Assembly: GCA_963782605.1 (NCBI GenBank)
Contig: CAWAKK010000001.1
Location: 408,211-472,210, forward strand
Direction: 5' to 3'
DNA: 64,000 bases
From: JBDTSW01 sp963782605
GTDB taxonomy: Bacteria; Actinomycetota; Thermoleophilia; Solirubrobacterales; 70-9
In this document: piece after piece, positions 26,617 to 37,951 of the stretch
Layout of the letters: the number at the start of each line of letters is the position of its first letter
Numbering within the stretch: the first letter of the stretch is position 1
Program-made: the position numbers and the translations under genes
Notes under the pieces: generated by a model
The model's input: the letters and a program-made list of their open reading frames with translations, nothing else
The model's database searches: none
What the model was told of the DNA's origin: nothing

Positions 26617-27875
26617 TTGAGTCAACGTAAGCATTCCCGCCCGCGCGTCGCCATCGCTCTCGGCGTCGCGGCCGGGCTCGCAGCATTCGCCCTTCCCTCC
26701 GCCGCCCAGGCGGCCCCGGCCGAGGGCAAGGTCAAGGTCATGAGCCGCAACCTCTACCTCGGGGCCGATCTCACTCCGGCATTGGCGGCCACGACGCCGA
26801 TCGAGCTCGCGATTGCGACGCAGGGGATCTGGAACGACGTTCAGACGACCGACTTCCCGAACCGCGCGAAGCTGCTCGCGAAGGAGATCAACGACGCGAG
26901 GCCAGATCTCGTCGGCCTCCAGGAGGTCGCGCTCTGGCGCGCGGACCGGACCCGCTCCCGGCCCGGACGGGCCGCCGACGCCCGCCGATGAGGTCGAGTA
27001 CGACTTCCTCGCGCTGTTGATGAAGGAGCTGAACAAGGGCAAGGGCACCGACTACGAGGTCGTCCGCCAGCAGAAGGAGGCCGACATCGAGGCTCCCGCT
27101 CTCCGGCGGGAATCCGCTCGACGGACGGCTCACGATGCGCGACGTCGTCCTCAAGCGCACCGGCAAGAAGGCCGACGTCAAGACCAAGTTCGACTTCAGC
27201 CAGCGCTTCGACAGGGAGCGCAGCCTGCAGATCGAGAACATCGGCGGCACACCGCTCGACATCACCGTCTGGCGCGGGTTCATCGCCGTCGACGCCAAGG
27301 TGCGGGGAACGAAGTTCCGCTTCGTCAACACGCACCTCGAGGCGTTCGACAACGACGCCAAGCTGGCTCAGGCCGAGCAGCTGGTCGCCGGAATCACCGA
27401 GGTCGGTCTCGGCGAGGCGGACGAGATCGGGCCGGCAAACCCGGGCGGCACGTCATTCCCGGTGGTCCTGGTGGGCGACCTCAACTCCGACGACGAGATC
27501 GTCGAGACGCTGGGGGACACGCCGGGGCACGTTGCCGACGAGCTCCCATACGCGGAGATCGTCAGCAAGGGGCTCGAGGAGCGCAGCTACGACGGCCTCA
27601 ACACCGACGGCGTCGACGAGCAGTACTCGTGCTGTTTTGGCGACGAGCTGATCAGCGAGGACCCGGCGACGGCGCTCGACGACATCGACCACACCGTCGA
27701 CCACATCATGGTCTCGGACGACGATCCGGGCGAGGGCGTCGACCCGAACTCGAACGACGTCACCCTCGTGAACTCGTTCGCGACCGGGGACGATCCCGAC
27801 GAGTACGAGCGCTTCGGCCTCTGGGCGTCGGATCACCTGGGCGTCTTCTCGACGCTGCAGTTCCCGACCCCGTAG
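26617..27875 (+). pseudogene. Secreted endonuclease/exonuclease/phosphatase-family protein with two +1 frameshifts
   Basis: Starts at TTG 26617 behind GAAAGGA with a signal peptide (about 1-33, ALGVAAGLAAFALPSAAQA). The first frame gives VMSRNLYLGADL and DLVGLQEVALWR. A +1 shift near 26,943 leads to PPTPADEVEYDFLALLMKEL, and a second +1 shift near 27,101 to the long last frame with VNTHLEAFDN, VLVGDLNSDDE and the end ASDHLGVFSTL. These are the EEP (exonuclease/sphingomyelinase-like) catalytic blocks in order. 1,259 bases equals 3n+2, as two extra bases predict. Removing them gives about 419 residues. I suspect base-calling, not decay. Confidence 0.8.
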
Positions 27876-27899
27876 GGACGAGCGAGGCTCAGCGAGGCT

Positions 27900-27927
27900 C
27901 CCTCCGCGACACGGACGTCGCGGAGGG
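27900..27927 (+). terminator. Strong GC hairpin after the EEP gene
   Basis: CCCTCCGCGAC and GTCGCGGAGGG make a perfect 11-bp stem with a 6-base loop, 24 bases past the stop at 27875. The following bases are CGCTTCTCGTT, moderately pyrimidine-rich. This is the best intrinsic-terminator candidate in the window. Confidence 0.65.
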
Positions 27928-28038
27928 CGCTTCTCGTTGCGCCCGTGGCGTTCGTTGCGGCGATCGAGCGTCGCCGCGCATTAGTATCGGAGCCGCCTGA
28001 CCGGTGGCCGCCCGCCGTGCGGGACTGAGACGAGAGCA

Positions 28039-28560
28039 ATGAGCAACCGCCCCTTCCTCATCTTTGGAGCCTTCGTCGCCCTCGTCGGGGTGATGGCATA
28101 CCTCGCGTTCGCAAAGGAGGGCTCGGAGCAGGCAACGGCCGTGCCGGTCTCCGCGGAGGACGAGGCGGCCCAGGAGATCTTCGCCGACAAGTGCGGCGCC
28201 TGCCACACGCTCGCCGCAGGGGGCACCGATGGTGTCGTGGGGCCCAATCTGGACGAGATCCTCGCCGTCCAGCCCCCGGCCGAGGGACTATCCCCTGAGG
28301 AGGTGCTCGAGGCGAACACCGGCTCGTTTGAATCCTCGTACTCCCGGGTGTTGAACGCGGTCACTTGCGGGCTGGAAGGCCGTATGCCCGCCGGGATCCT
28401 TCAGGGATCAACCGCCCAGGAGGTCTCTGGATTCGTCGCTGCCTACGCCGGCCAGCTCGCGGAGGATCAAGGGCCGCTGCTGCCCGCCGACGAGCGCGAG
28501 CTGGCTCCGGCCGGCGAGTGCGCCGCCAGCACCGAAGCGGGCACCGGCTCCGCCAACTAG
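28039..28560 (+). CDS. Membrane-anchored c-type cytochrome
   Basis: 173 residues. An uncleaved N-terminal helix (about 5-25, FLIFGAFVALVGVMAYLAF) anchors one class I cytochrome c domain outside the membrane. Heme is attached at Cys52/Cys55 with axial His56 (CGACH); the distal ligand is Met116 in GRMPAGIL. The C-terminal tail is Ala/Gly/Thr-rich. It shuttles single electrons in respiration. The gene stands alone between a terminator and the dnaK regulatory region, so the partner oxidase is not known. Confidence 0.9.
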   Translation: MSNRPFLIFGAFVALVGVMAYLAFAKEGSEQATAVPVSAEDEAAQEIFADKCGACHTLAAGGTDGVVGPNLDEILAVQPPAEGLSPEEVLEANTGSFESSYSRVLNAVTCGLEGRMPAGILQGSTAQEVSGFVAAYAGQLAEDQGPLLPADERELAPAGECAASTEAGTGSAN

Positions 28561-28567
28561 CGATCAT

Positions 28568-28594
28568 ATATCTGCTACGCTCTCACTCAGATTT
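28568..28594 (+). promoter_or_regulatory. HAIR-like HspR operator before dnaK
   Basis: 27 bases reading ATATCTG (left arm) and ACTCAGATTT (right arm) around a spacer. The right half-site differs at one of 10 positions from ACTTAGATTT before clpB, and the outer left arm matches 6 of 7. Its spacing is that of the HAIR element (7-N7-7) bound by HspR, encoded at the end of this operon. The left inner arm is degenerate. Confidence 0.5.
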
Positions 28595-28614
28595 CTTTCC
28601 TGAATGAGAATTAG

Positions 28615-28641
28615 GGTGACGCCGTCCGAAGGAGCGTCACC
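28615..28641 (+). promoter_or_regulatory. Hairpin in the dnaK leader
   Basis: GGTGACGC and GCGTCACC form a perfect 8-bp stem with an 11-base loop, ending 22 bases before GTG 28664 and just upstream of the GAGGAG ribosome-binding site. It may stabilise the mRNA or act as a thermosensitive leader structure. The sequence is not CIRCE. Confidence 0.45.
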
Positions 28642-28663
28642 TGCTGAGAAGAGGAGCTTCATA

Positions 28664-30559
28664 GTGGCTAAGACAATCGGTATAGACCTGGGGACCACCA
28701 ACTCCTGCGTCGCTGTCATGGAAGGCGGCGAGCCCACCGTGCTCGAGAACGCGGAGGGCGGTCGCACGACCCCATCCGTGGTTGCCTTCACCGATTCGGG
28801 CGAGCGCCTGGTCGGAACGGCTGCCAAGCGTCAGGCGGTGATGAACCCCGAGAACACGATCTTCTCCATCAAGCGCTTCATGGGCCGCAAGGAGGCCGAG
28901 GTAAAGGAGGAGGAGACGATCGTCCCCTACGCCGTCGAGCCAGGGCCGAACGGCGACGTGCGGGTCGACGTTCGCGACAAGCAGTATTCGCCCCCGGAGA
29001 TCTCGGCGATGATCCTGCAGAAGCTGAAGGCGGACGCCGAGGCGAAGCTGGGCGACACCGTCGACTCGGCGGTGATCACGGTCCCCGCATACTTCAACGA
29101 CGACCAGCGCCAGGCCACCAAGGACGCCGGCAAGATCGCCGGCCTCGAGGTCAAGCGCATCATCAACGAGCCGACCGCGGCAGCGCTCGCGTATGGGCTC
29201 GACAAGGAGGAGTCCGACCAGACGATCCTCGTCTTTGACCTGGGCGGCGGCACGTTCGACGTGTCCGTGCTCGAGATCGGCGACGGGGTCTTCGAGGTCA
29301 AGTCGACCTCGGGCGACAACCATCTGGGCGGCGACAACTGGGACAAGGCAATCGTCGAGTGGCTCGTGGCCGAGTTCAAGCGCGACCAGGGCGTCGACGT
29401 CTCCAACGACAAGCGCTCCCTGCAGCGCCTCTATGAGCAGGCCGAGAAGGCCAAGATCGAGCTCTCCGCCACTCAGGAGACGCAGATCAGCGTTCCCTTC
29501 CTGACCGCGATCGACAACGAGCCGAAGCACCTCGACGTGAAGCTCACCCGCGCCAAGCTGGGCGAGCTCACCTCCGATCTGCTGGAGCGCGTCGTCGCGC
29601 CCGTCAAGCGGGCGCTGGCCGACGCCGGCTCCGACATCGACCATGTCGTCCTCGTCGGCGGCATGACCCGCATGCCCGCGGTCCAGGAGAAGGTCAAGGA
29701 GCTGGTCGGCAAGGACCCGCATCAGGGCGTCAACCCCGATGAGGTCGTCGCCGTCGGCGCCGCGATCCAGGCGGGCGTGCTCGCGGGGGACGTCAAGGAC
29801 GTGCTGCTTTTGGACGTCACCCCGCTCACCCTCGGCATCGAGACCAAGGGCGGCGTCATGACGAAGCTGATCGAGCGCAACACGACGATCCCGTCGAAGA
29901 AGTCCGAGGTCTTCTCGACCGCCGACGACAACCAGCCGTCGGTCGAGATCCACGTGCTGCAGGGCGAGCGAGAGATGGCGTCAGGGAACAAGTCGCTGGG
30001 CAAGTTCCAGCTCACCGGCATCCCCCCGGCGCCGCGCGGCCTGCCGCAGATCGAGGTCACCTTCGACATCGATGCGAACGGCATTCTCAGTGTCTCCGCG
30101 AAGGACCTGGGCACCGGCAAGGAGCAGACGATCGAGATCAAGGGCGGCTCCGGGCTCGACGAGTCCGAGGTCGAGCAGATGATCAAGGACGCCGAGTCGC
30201 ACGCCGACGAGGACCGCAAGCAGCGCGACCTCGCCGAGGCGCGCAACGTCGGCGAGCACTCCGCCTACCAGGCTGAGAAGCAGCTCGAGGAGATGGGTGA
30301 TTCGGTCGACACCGCGTCGAAGACCGAGATCCAGGGCGCGATCGCCGATCTGCGCAGCGTGCTCGAGTCGAGCGACGCAGATGAGATCAAGGCGAAGACC
30401 GACGCGCTGCAGGCGGCCTTCCACAAGGTCTCCGAGCAGATCTACCAGGCGGCCGCAGCCGAGCAGGCGGCCTCCGGCGACGGGGCGTCGGCCAACGGCG
30501 CCGGCGACGACGAGGAGGAGGTCGTCGACGCCGAGGTGGTCGACGAAGAGCGCTCGTGA
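28664..30559 (+). CDS. dnaK: Chaperone DnaK (Hsp70)
   Basis: 631 residues from GTG 28664 (GTG-GCT-AAG, read MAKTIGIDLGTTNS), with GAGGAG 8 bases before; the frame extended upstream would add a non-conserved leader. ATPase domain with IGIDLGTTNSC, DLGGGTFDVSVL, and VLVGGMTRMPAVQ; substrate domain with the DVTPLTLGIET segment; a helical lid and an acidic end rich in Glu, Asp and Gly. It folds and protects proteins in the cytoplasm with ATP. It is first of the dnaK-grpE-dnaJ-hspR operon, whose genes overlap or nearly touch. A HAIR-like box and a leader hairpin lie upstream. Confidence 0.98.
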   Translation: MAKTIGIDLGTTNSCVAVMEGGEPTVLENAEGGRTTPSVVAFTDSGERLVGTAAKRQAVMNPENTIFSIKRFMGRKEAEVKEEETIVPYAVEPGPNGDVRVDVRDKQYSPPEISAMILQKLKADAEAKLGDTVDSAVITVPAYFNDDQRQATKDAGKIAGLEVKRIINEPTAAALAYGLDKEESDQTILVFDLGGGTFDVSVLEIGDGVFEVKSTSGDNHLGGDNWDKAIVEWLVAEFKRDQGVDVSNDKRSLQRLYEQAEKAKIELSATQETQISVPFLTAIDNEPKHLDVKLTRAKLGELTSDLLERVVAPVKRALADAGSDIDHVVLVGGMTRMPAVQEKVKELVGKDPHQGVNPDEVVAVGAAIQAGVLAGDVKDVLLLDVTPLTLGIETKGGVMTKLIERNTTIPSKKSEVFSTADDNQPSVEIHVLQGEREMASGNKSLGKFQLTGIPPAPRGLPQIEVTFDIDANGILSVSAKDLGTGKEQTIEIKGGSGLDESEVEQMIKDAESHADEDRKQRDLAEARNVGEHSAYQAEKQLEEMGDSVDTASKTEIQGAIADLRSVLESSDADEIKAKTDALQAAFHKVSEQIYQAAAAEQAASGDGASANGAGDDEEEVVDAEVVDEERS

Positions 30560-31152
30560 GCGCCGCCGATCCGACCAGGAAGCCGGCCACCGCGCCGGCT
30601 TCGCAGGACGCCCGCGCTCCGGCGGGCGTCCCTGATGGCGCTGAGGAGGAGACCGCTACCGACGTCGCCGCAACCGAGGAGGCGGCGGACGAGGTTTCCG
30701 CAGATCTCGACGGATTGCTGGCGGACACCAAGCGCGAGCGCGACGAGTACCTCGAGCTCGCGCAGCGGGCCCGAGCCGACTTCGAGAACTACCGCAAGCG
30801 CGCGGCCCGCGAGGCGACCGAGGCGGAGCGCCGCGGCCGGATCGCGGTCGCTCGGGAGCTCGTCCCGGCACTCGACAACCTGGAGCGCGCGGTCGCCTCG
30901 GCCCGCTCCGCGCCGGACGCGCTGGCCGAGGGCATCGAGCTTGTCCTCCGCGAGCTTCGCGGGGGCCTGGAGCGATCCGGCGTCGAGGCGTACGACCCCG
31001 CGGGTGAGAGCTTCGACCCGGCCTGGCATGAGGCCGTGGCAACGCGTCCAAGCGAAGGCGCCGAGCCGGGAACCGTGGTGGAGACGCTCGACAAGGGCTA
31101 CCGGCTCGACGGGCAGGTGCTGCGGGCGGCGAAGGTCATCGTCGGGGAGTGA
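30556..31152 (+). CDS. grpE: Nucleotide exchange factor GrpE
   Basis: 198 residues from GTG 30556, overlapping the dnaK stop (GTGA). A low-complexity Ala/Glu/Thr tail (1-45) precedes the coiled-coil dimer helix (ERDEYLELAQRARADFENYRKR) and the beta domain ending in VVETLDKGYRLDGQVLRAAKVIV, which is the GrpE signature. It releases ADP from DnaK. It ends 6 bases before dnaJ. Confidence 0.96.
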   Translation: MSAADPTRKPATAPASQDARAPAGVPDGAEEETATDVAATEEAADEVSADLDGLLADTKRERDEYLELAQRARADFENYRKRAAREATEAERRGRIAVARELVPALDNLERAVASARSAPDALAEGIELVLRELRGGLERSGVEAYDPAGESFDPAWHEAVATRPSEGAEPGTVVETLDKGYRLDGQVLRAAKVIVGE

Positions 31153-31158
31153 TCTGAG

Positions 31159-32274
31159 ATGGCCCGTGACCCCTACGAGGTTCTCGGCGTCGGCAAGAAG
31201 GCCTCAGCCGAGGAGATCAAGAAGGCCTACCGGAAGCTCGCGCGCGACTACCACCCCGACCGCAACCCGGACGATGCGGGGGCGGAGGAGCGCTTTAAGG
31301 AGGTCCAGTCGGCCTACGACACCCTCTCCGACCCGGAAAAGCGCAAGCAGTACGACGCGGGTGGCATGTTCTCCAACCTCGGTGGCCGGGGCGGGGGGGC
31401 CGGTGGCGGCTTCACCTCCGATCTCGGCGACATCTTCTCGACGATCTTCAGCCGCGGGGGTGGAGGCGCAGGCGGCGCGCAGGCGATCCGCGGCCGCGAC
31501 CTCGAGACGGAGGTACGGCTCAGCTTCGACCAGGCGATGGAGGGATCGGAGATCTCCGTCACCGTGCCAAAGCAATCCGTCTGCACGACCTGTGGCGGCA
31601 GCGGCGCCAAGCCCGGGACCGCCCCCATCACCTGCCCGCGTTGCGGCGGGCGCGGCATCGACTCGGAGAGCCAGGGCTTCTTCTCCATCAGTCAACCGTG
31701 CCCACAGTGCGGCGGGCACGGGGAGATCATCGAGTCACCGTGCGAGACCTGTGCCGGCACGGGGCGGACGCTGCAGCGCAAGCGCTATCGCGTGAACGTC
31801 CCCGCCGGGGTCCGCGACGGCAGCCGGATCCGGGTTGCCGGCAAGGGCGAGGACGGGCCGCTCGGCGGGCCGCCGGGCGACCTTTACGTGATCACGCGTG
31901 TCGACGCGTCTCCCGTCTTTTACCAGCGCGACGACGGCAACCTCGAAGTCGCTGTGCCCATCACCTTCGCCGAGGCGAGCCAGGGAGCCCCGGTGGAGGT
32001 GCCGACGCTGAACGGCTCCAAGCGGATCCGAGTCCCGGCCGGAACGCAGCACGGGACGGTCCAGCGGCTCCGTGGCGAAGGCCCCCCGAAGCCGGGCGGC
32101 CGCGGCCGTGGTGACATCCACTACCGGCTCGAGATCGAGGTCCCAAGCGACCTCAACGCTGAACAGCAGCGCGCCCTCGAGGGCTTCGCCCAGACGATGA
32201 ACGAGCACGACCCGCGCGCGCGCCTGTTGCGCGATGCATCCGCCCGAGCCGCGAAGGTAGGGACTGACTCATGA
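31159..32274 (+). CDS. dnaJ: Co-chaperone DnaJ (Hsp40)
   Basis: 371 residues of the full type: J domain (1-68) with HPD in ARDYHPDRN; a Gly-rich linker (GGRGGGAGGG); four zinc repeats CTTCGGSG, CPRCGGRG, CPQCGGHG, CETCAGTG; and the C-terminal substrate domains. It stimulates DnaK ATPase and delivers substrates. The ATG lies 6 bases after grpE, and the stop overlaps the hspR ATG (ATGA). Confidence 0.97.
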   Translation: MARDPYEVLGVGKKASAEEIKKAYRKLARDYHPDRNPDDAGAEERFKEVQSAYDTLSDPEKRKQYDAGGMFSNLGGRGGGAGGGFTSDLGDIFSTIFSRGGGGAGGAQAIRGRDLETEVRLSFDQAMEGSEISVTVPKQSVCTTCGGSGAKPGTAPITCPRCGGRGIDSESQGFFSISQPCPQCGGHGEIIESPCETCAGTGRTLQRKRYRVNVPAGVRDGSRIRVAGKGEDGPLGGPPGDLYVITRVDASPVFYQRDDGNLEVAVPITFAEASQGAPVEVPTLNGSKRIRVPAGTQHGTVQRLRGEGPPKPGGRGRGDIHYRLEIEVPSDLNAEQQRALEGFAQTMNEHDPRARLLRDASARAAKVGTDS

Positions 32275-32786
32275 GCGGGAAGCCGAAGGGCAGTGGAGCG
32301 CAGCCACCCCGGCGCGTGCGGCGCACCCGCACGACGACTGCGACCTTCGATGCCGACCGCGGGGTCTTCATGATCTCGGTCGCAGCCGAGCTTGCGGAAA
32401 TGCATCCCCAGACGCTGCGGATGTACGAGGCGCGTGGGCTGATCACGCCAAAGCGCTCGCCGAAGAACACCCGTCTCTACTCCCAGGAGGATGTCGATCG
32501 GCTGCGCCGGATTCAGCAGATGACCGCGGACGAGGGACTCAACCTCGCCGGGGTCGAGACGGTGCTGGAGCTCGAGGCGCAGCTGGAGCGCACCCGCCGC
32601 GAGTTGCGCAAGATGCGCAATCGCGCGGCCGAGCTCGAGCAGGAGATGCTGGATGAAGTGGACAGGGTGCGGCGTTCGATGCGCGCCGAGATCGTGCCCT
32701 ACGGGGCCTACGAGGACGAGCGCATCACAATCCCAGTCGAGCGGGGACAGCGAACCGCCCCTCGCGGGAAGTCTGCGAAGGACTGA
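32271..32786 (+). CDS. hspR: Heat-shock repressor HspR (MerR family)
   Basis: 171 residues. A basic N-terminal arm, then a MerR-type winged helix with FMISVAAELAEMHPQTLRMYEARGL and TRLYSQEDVDRL (about 33-80), and a coiled coil that forms the dimer (ELEAQLERTRRELRKMRNRAAELEQEM). HspR represses the dnaK operon and clpB by binding HAIR elements, with DnaK acting as co-repressor in known actinobacteria. Its place as last gene of the dnaK operon is typical. The ATG overlaps the dnaJ stop, and the 3' end overlaps a convergent gene by 62 bases. Confidence 0.95.
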   Translation: MSGKPKGSGAQPPRRVRRTRTTTATFDADRGVFMISVAAELAEMHPQTLRMYEARGLITPKRSPKNTRLYSQEDVDRLRRIQQMTADEGLNLAGVETVLELEAQLERTRRELRKMRNRAAELEQEMLDEVDRVRRSMRAEIVPYGAYEDERITIPVERGQRTAPRGKSAKD

Positions 32787-33840
32787 AAAGCCGCTCGGCA
32801 ATGCCGCGGACGGTGGCGATGCCATAGTCCATGGAGGGGGCGCCATCGGTCAGGACGGCGAGGGAGACCGCCGCATTCTCGCGGTCCAGGCGGGCGATCT
32901 GGTGGACCAGTTGACCGCGCTCGGTCGTACGCCAGCCACCCTTGAACCGCTGCCGCCAGCCGTCGCCCGCGACCGCCGCGGGGATGCCCCAGCGCTGTTC
33001 GATCACGACGCGTTCGAGGACGTCGGAGGCAAATGGCTCGTGGGCGCCGACCAGGAGGTGGTCGAGGCGCGCCATGAGCCGGGCCATGTCAGCGGCGGTG
33101 AGTTGCGCGTTGGCCCAATAGCCGGAGACGGTGAAGTGCTCGAGGCCCGCCCGGCGGGCGACATCGAAGAGCCCCCGATCGCCGACGCGGGCGTAGATGG
33201 TGTCCGCCGCATCGTTGTCGCTGTAGGTGATCATCCGCTCGAGCAGTGAGCGGGTGGTGGGATCGAGTGGCAGGCCCTCGGCGTCCAGGCGATCGACCTC
33301 CGCGATCAGCAGCATCGCCTTGACCACGCTCGCCGAGACGAACTGCCGATCGCCAGCCAAGGCGTGCTCGGTTCCCCGCGAATCGACGACGGCGAACGAC
33401 ACAAGGCCCTCCCGCGAGCGGGCGAAGGCCCGGGCCTCCGCGACCTGATGTGGTGCCGGGATCGCCGGCGGGGCGTAGATCCGAGGAGCGCTCGCCAGGA
33501 GCAGGGACGGCGACGTGGCGGTCGAACGTGATGCCTTGGCCGCTCCGCCGAAGTTGATCCGAGGCTCCTCGGCTCCCAGCAGCGCCGAGACGGCGAGGAT
33601 CGCCAGGGTCGCGACGCTCCCCACCGCGAACGCCACCGCGAGCGTCCTGATCCGGGTCCGGCGCCGGGTTTCGCGCTGCTCCTGGCGACGCGCGGCCGAG
33701 CGTTCGGCCCCTGCCGTCCACGTCTCAACGAGCGCCGCGAGCTCGGCCTGCACCTCGGCCTCATCGAGCTGGACGCGGTTCGGCTGATCGGGCGCCGTGG
33801 CGCTCCCGGATCGCTCCCCCCGCGACCGCTCCCTCTCCAT
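32725..33840 (-). CDS. Membrane-anchored serine hydrolase, class A beta-lactamase/DD-peptidase fold
   Basis: 371 residues from ATG 33840. A cytoplasmic basic stretch, one transmembrane helix (about 66-88), then an exported penicillin-recognising fold: SVVK tetrad with Ser171 and Lys174, SDN (207-209) in YSDNDAAD, and KGGW in place of KTG. This set is that of class A beta-lactamase-like or DD-peptidase enzymes. The third motif change and the tethering suggest a peptidoglycan-related role rather than antibiotic breakdown, but this is inference. Its 3' end overlaps hspR by 62 bases, which is unusual for real genes but both frames are well conserved. Confidence 0.85.
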   Translation of the reverse strand: MERERSRGERSGSATAPDQPNRVQLDEAEVQAELAALVETWTAGAERSAARRQEQRETRRRTRIRTLAVAFAVGSVATLAILAVSALLGAEEPRINFGGAAKASRSTATSPSLLLASAPRIYAPPAIPAPHQVAEARAFARSREGLVSFAVVDSRGTEHALAGDRQFVSASVVKAMLLIAEVDRLDAEGLPLDPTTRSLLERMITYSDNDAADTIYARVGDRGLFDVARRAGLEHFTVSGYWANAQLTAADMARLMARLDHLLVGAHEPFASDVLERVVIEQRWGIPAAVAGDGWRQRFKGGWRTTERGQLVHQIARLDRENAAVSLAVLTDGAPSMDYGIATVRGIAERLFSPSQTSREGRFAVPARLGL

Positions 33841-33887
33841 GAGGAGCAGCACGCTATCTCGCCGGGGCTCATACGTGTCTTCAGGTC

Positions 33888-34337
33888 GTGAATACTGGCT
33901 TCGTGACGTCGGCCGAGGGTGCAGACGAGCCCGGTCAGCGCGAGCGCCTGCTCGCTTTGGCTCTGGCCGCCGGCCGTCTCGCGATCGGCGCCGGCATCTG
34001 GCTCGCTCCGGGACCGGCGTTCAAAGCCCTGGGGCTCGACTCACCCTCGACCGCGCAGGCGCTCGCCATCGCCCGCATCGCCGGGACTCGCGACCTCGTC
34101 TTGGGGGCATGGCAGGCGAGCTCGCTCGGGGACCGAAGACGCCTGGCGGCGGCGACAACCGCTGTCGCTGTGTGTGATGCCGGCGATGCTCTCGCGTTTG
34201 CGCTGCTGCTCGGCGCGGGAGAGAGGCGGGCGGGTCTGCGCGGGCTGGCGGGCGCTATGCCTGCGACTCTCGCGGGGGCGGTGGTCGTGCGGGCATTGCG
34301 GCGGGACGCCCCCGAAGCGGGGTCGCCGGACGGATAA
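33888..34337 (+). CDS. Small four-helix membrane protein (DUF4267-like)
   Basis: 149 residues from GTG 33888; GTG 33903 is an alternative. It has about four hydrophobic helices, with short Gly/Arg loops: RLLALALAAGRLAIGAGIW, ARIAGTRDLVLGAW, AVAVCDAGDALAFALLLG, and MPATLAGAVVVRAL. This resembles small DUF4267-type proteins in actinobacteria, function unknown. It lies between the serine hydrolase (divergent) and clpB; a 76-base gap with the clpB regulatory site follows. Confidence 0.65.
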   Translation: MNTGFVTSAEGADEPGQRERLLALALAAGRLAIGAGIWLAPGPAFKALGLDSPSTAQALAIARIAGTRDLVLGAWQASSLGDRRRLAAATTAVAVCDAGDALAFALLLGAGERRAGLRGLAGAMPATLAGAVVVRALRRDAPEAGSPDG

Positions 34338-34366
34338 CGCTTTGTTTCGTGCCTGAGAACCGGTGT

Positions 34367-34393
34367 AAATCTAAGTTGTATTGACTTAGATTT
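34367..34393 (+). promoter_or_regulatory. HAIR-like HspR operator before clpB
   Basis: A perfect inverted repeat AAATCTAAGT-N7-ACTTAGATTT. The inner arms TCTAAGT-N7-ACTTAGA have the exact 7-7-7 layout of the HAIR consensus (CTTGAGT-N7-ACTCAAG) and share AGT/ACT at the inner edge. clpB is a standard HspR target, and the repressor is encoded 2 kb upstream. The right arm overlaps the -35 region proposed below. Confidence 0.75.
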
Positions 34394-34403
34394 GCTGTAG
34401 AAT
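34376..34403 (+). promoter_or_regulatory. Candidate promoter of clpB
   Basis: TTGTAT and TAGAAT are 16 bases apart, plausible sigma-70-like elements. The -10 ends 10 bases before ATG 34414, so transcription would begin about 4 bases before the start codon, giving a nearly leaderless mRNA. No good ribosome-binding site is visible, in line with that. Confidence 0.5.
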
Positions 34404-34413
34404 TCAGGCAAGC

Positions 34414-36983
<2,570 letters not shown>

Positions 36984-37005
<22 letters not shown>

Positions 37006-37898
37006 GTCGTGAGCTTCTGGTTCTCAGCCGAGTCGTTGAAGCCCGAGGCCCTCCACCCATCGTCCGGCGTGGTGTTGGGGTCGTTGTCGTCGTAGGGGAA
37101 CGTCCCGCCGAGGCTCACCTCTGCCCCGGGCCCGGAGACCTTCGCGCCGCCGCCGGAGACGTGTGTGCCGGACGGGCATCCGGCCACGGCCGCCTCGTCC
37201 TCGCCCGGCTGAAAGCTCTTTTTCTCGGTCTTGTACGAGGCGTTCCCGTTTCCGCAGACGGCCCGTATGTGCATCACCCCGGCCCCGCCCTGCGTGTCGT
37301 AGAGCTTGATCGCCCAGCCGTCCTCGGGTTTCGAGTTCGCGTCGCCCTTGTCGATCGGGTAGGACTGCGTGAGGTAGCTGCCCGTGGTGGCGATGAACCC
37401 GCCACCCCCGAACACCGTGCCGCCGCCACAGCCCTGCTCGGCCAAGCGCACGCTGCTGGCCGAGTTCGCGACCTCGCCGCCCAGGTAGTCGGGCTGCGGC
37501 TCGCTCTTGCAGATCGCGAAGGTCTCGAGCGTGCCGGCAACGGCGCTGCGGCCTGAGGCACGCCACCCGTCCTCGGGTTCATCGTCTGCGTCGGTCCAGT
37601 CGTAGGGCCACGTGCTGGCGACCGCTTCCTCGGGGTCGGGCCCGACCAGGTGCACGCCGCCGCCGACGATGTGCCGGTCGTCGGGCCCGCAGCCGGCGAT
37701 GGACGATGCATACCCGTCATTCATCAGGTCGAACGGCTCCCCGTCCGAGCTGTAGCGAAGGACCGAGGTGCCGAGATTCTGATCCCCCGTGTCGGGATCG
37801 GGCTCTTCGCCGCCGAGCGCGGGGCTCGCAGCCAGCACCGCCAACACAATCCCCGCCGAGAGCGTCGCGGCAAGCGCCGAGATCCGTCCCCTGCTCAT
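36984..37898 (-). CDS. Secreted protein with three GGG-DGW repeats
   Basis: 304 residues with a signal peptide (about 1-29, ending SPALGG). The mature part is three copies of about 75 residues, each with a Cys, then a strand leading to V-x-GGG, a Pro-Tyr or similar with an acidic loop, an (E/D)DGW tryptophan, and a final Cys. Examples are HIVGGGVHLVG...EDGWRASG, TVFGGGGFIAT...EDGWAIKL and HVSGGGAKVSG...DDGWRASG. The acidic DDxx loops could bind Ca. It is probably a stable surface protein with lectin- or propeller-like blades; no known family is recognised. Confidence 0.75.
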
Positions 37899-37951
37899 CG
37901 CCCAGAACTCTACGTCCCGCAGGGGCGGAGCGCAATACCCTCTGGCGCCGC

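Noticed and set aside
26813..28000. 395-residue plus-strand frame covering the EEP gene
   Set aside because: Only a short middle part is the real protein between two frameshifts; the rest is Arg-rich out-of-frame sequence.
28581..28609. TCTCACTCAG-N9-CTGAATGAGA as a CIRCE element
   Set aside because: Spacing is right but the sequence differs from TTAGCACTC-N9-GAGTGCTAA. It partly overlaps the HAIR-like site and HspR, not HrcA, is encoded here.
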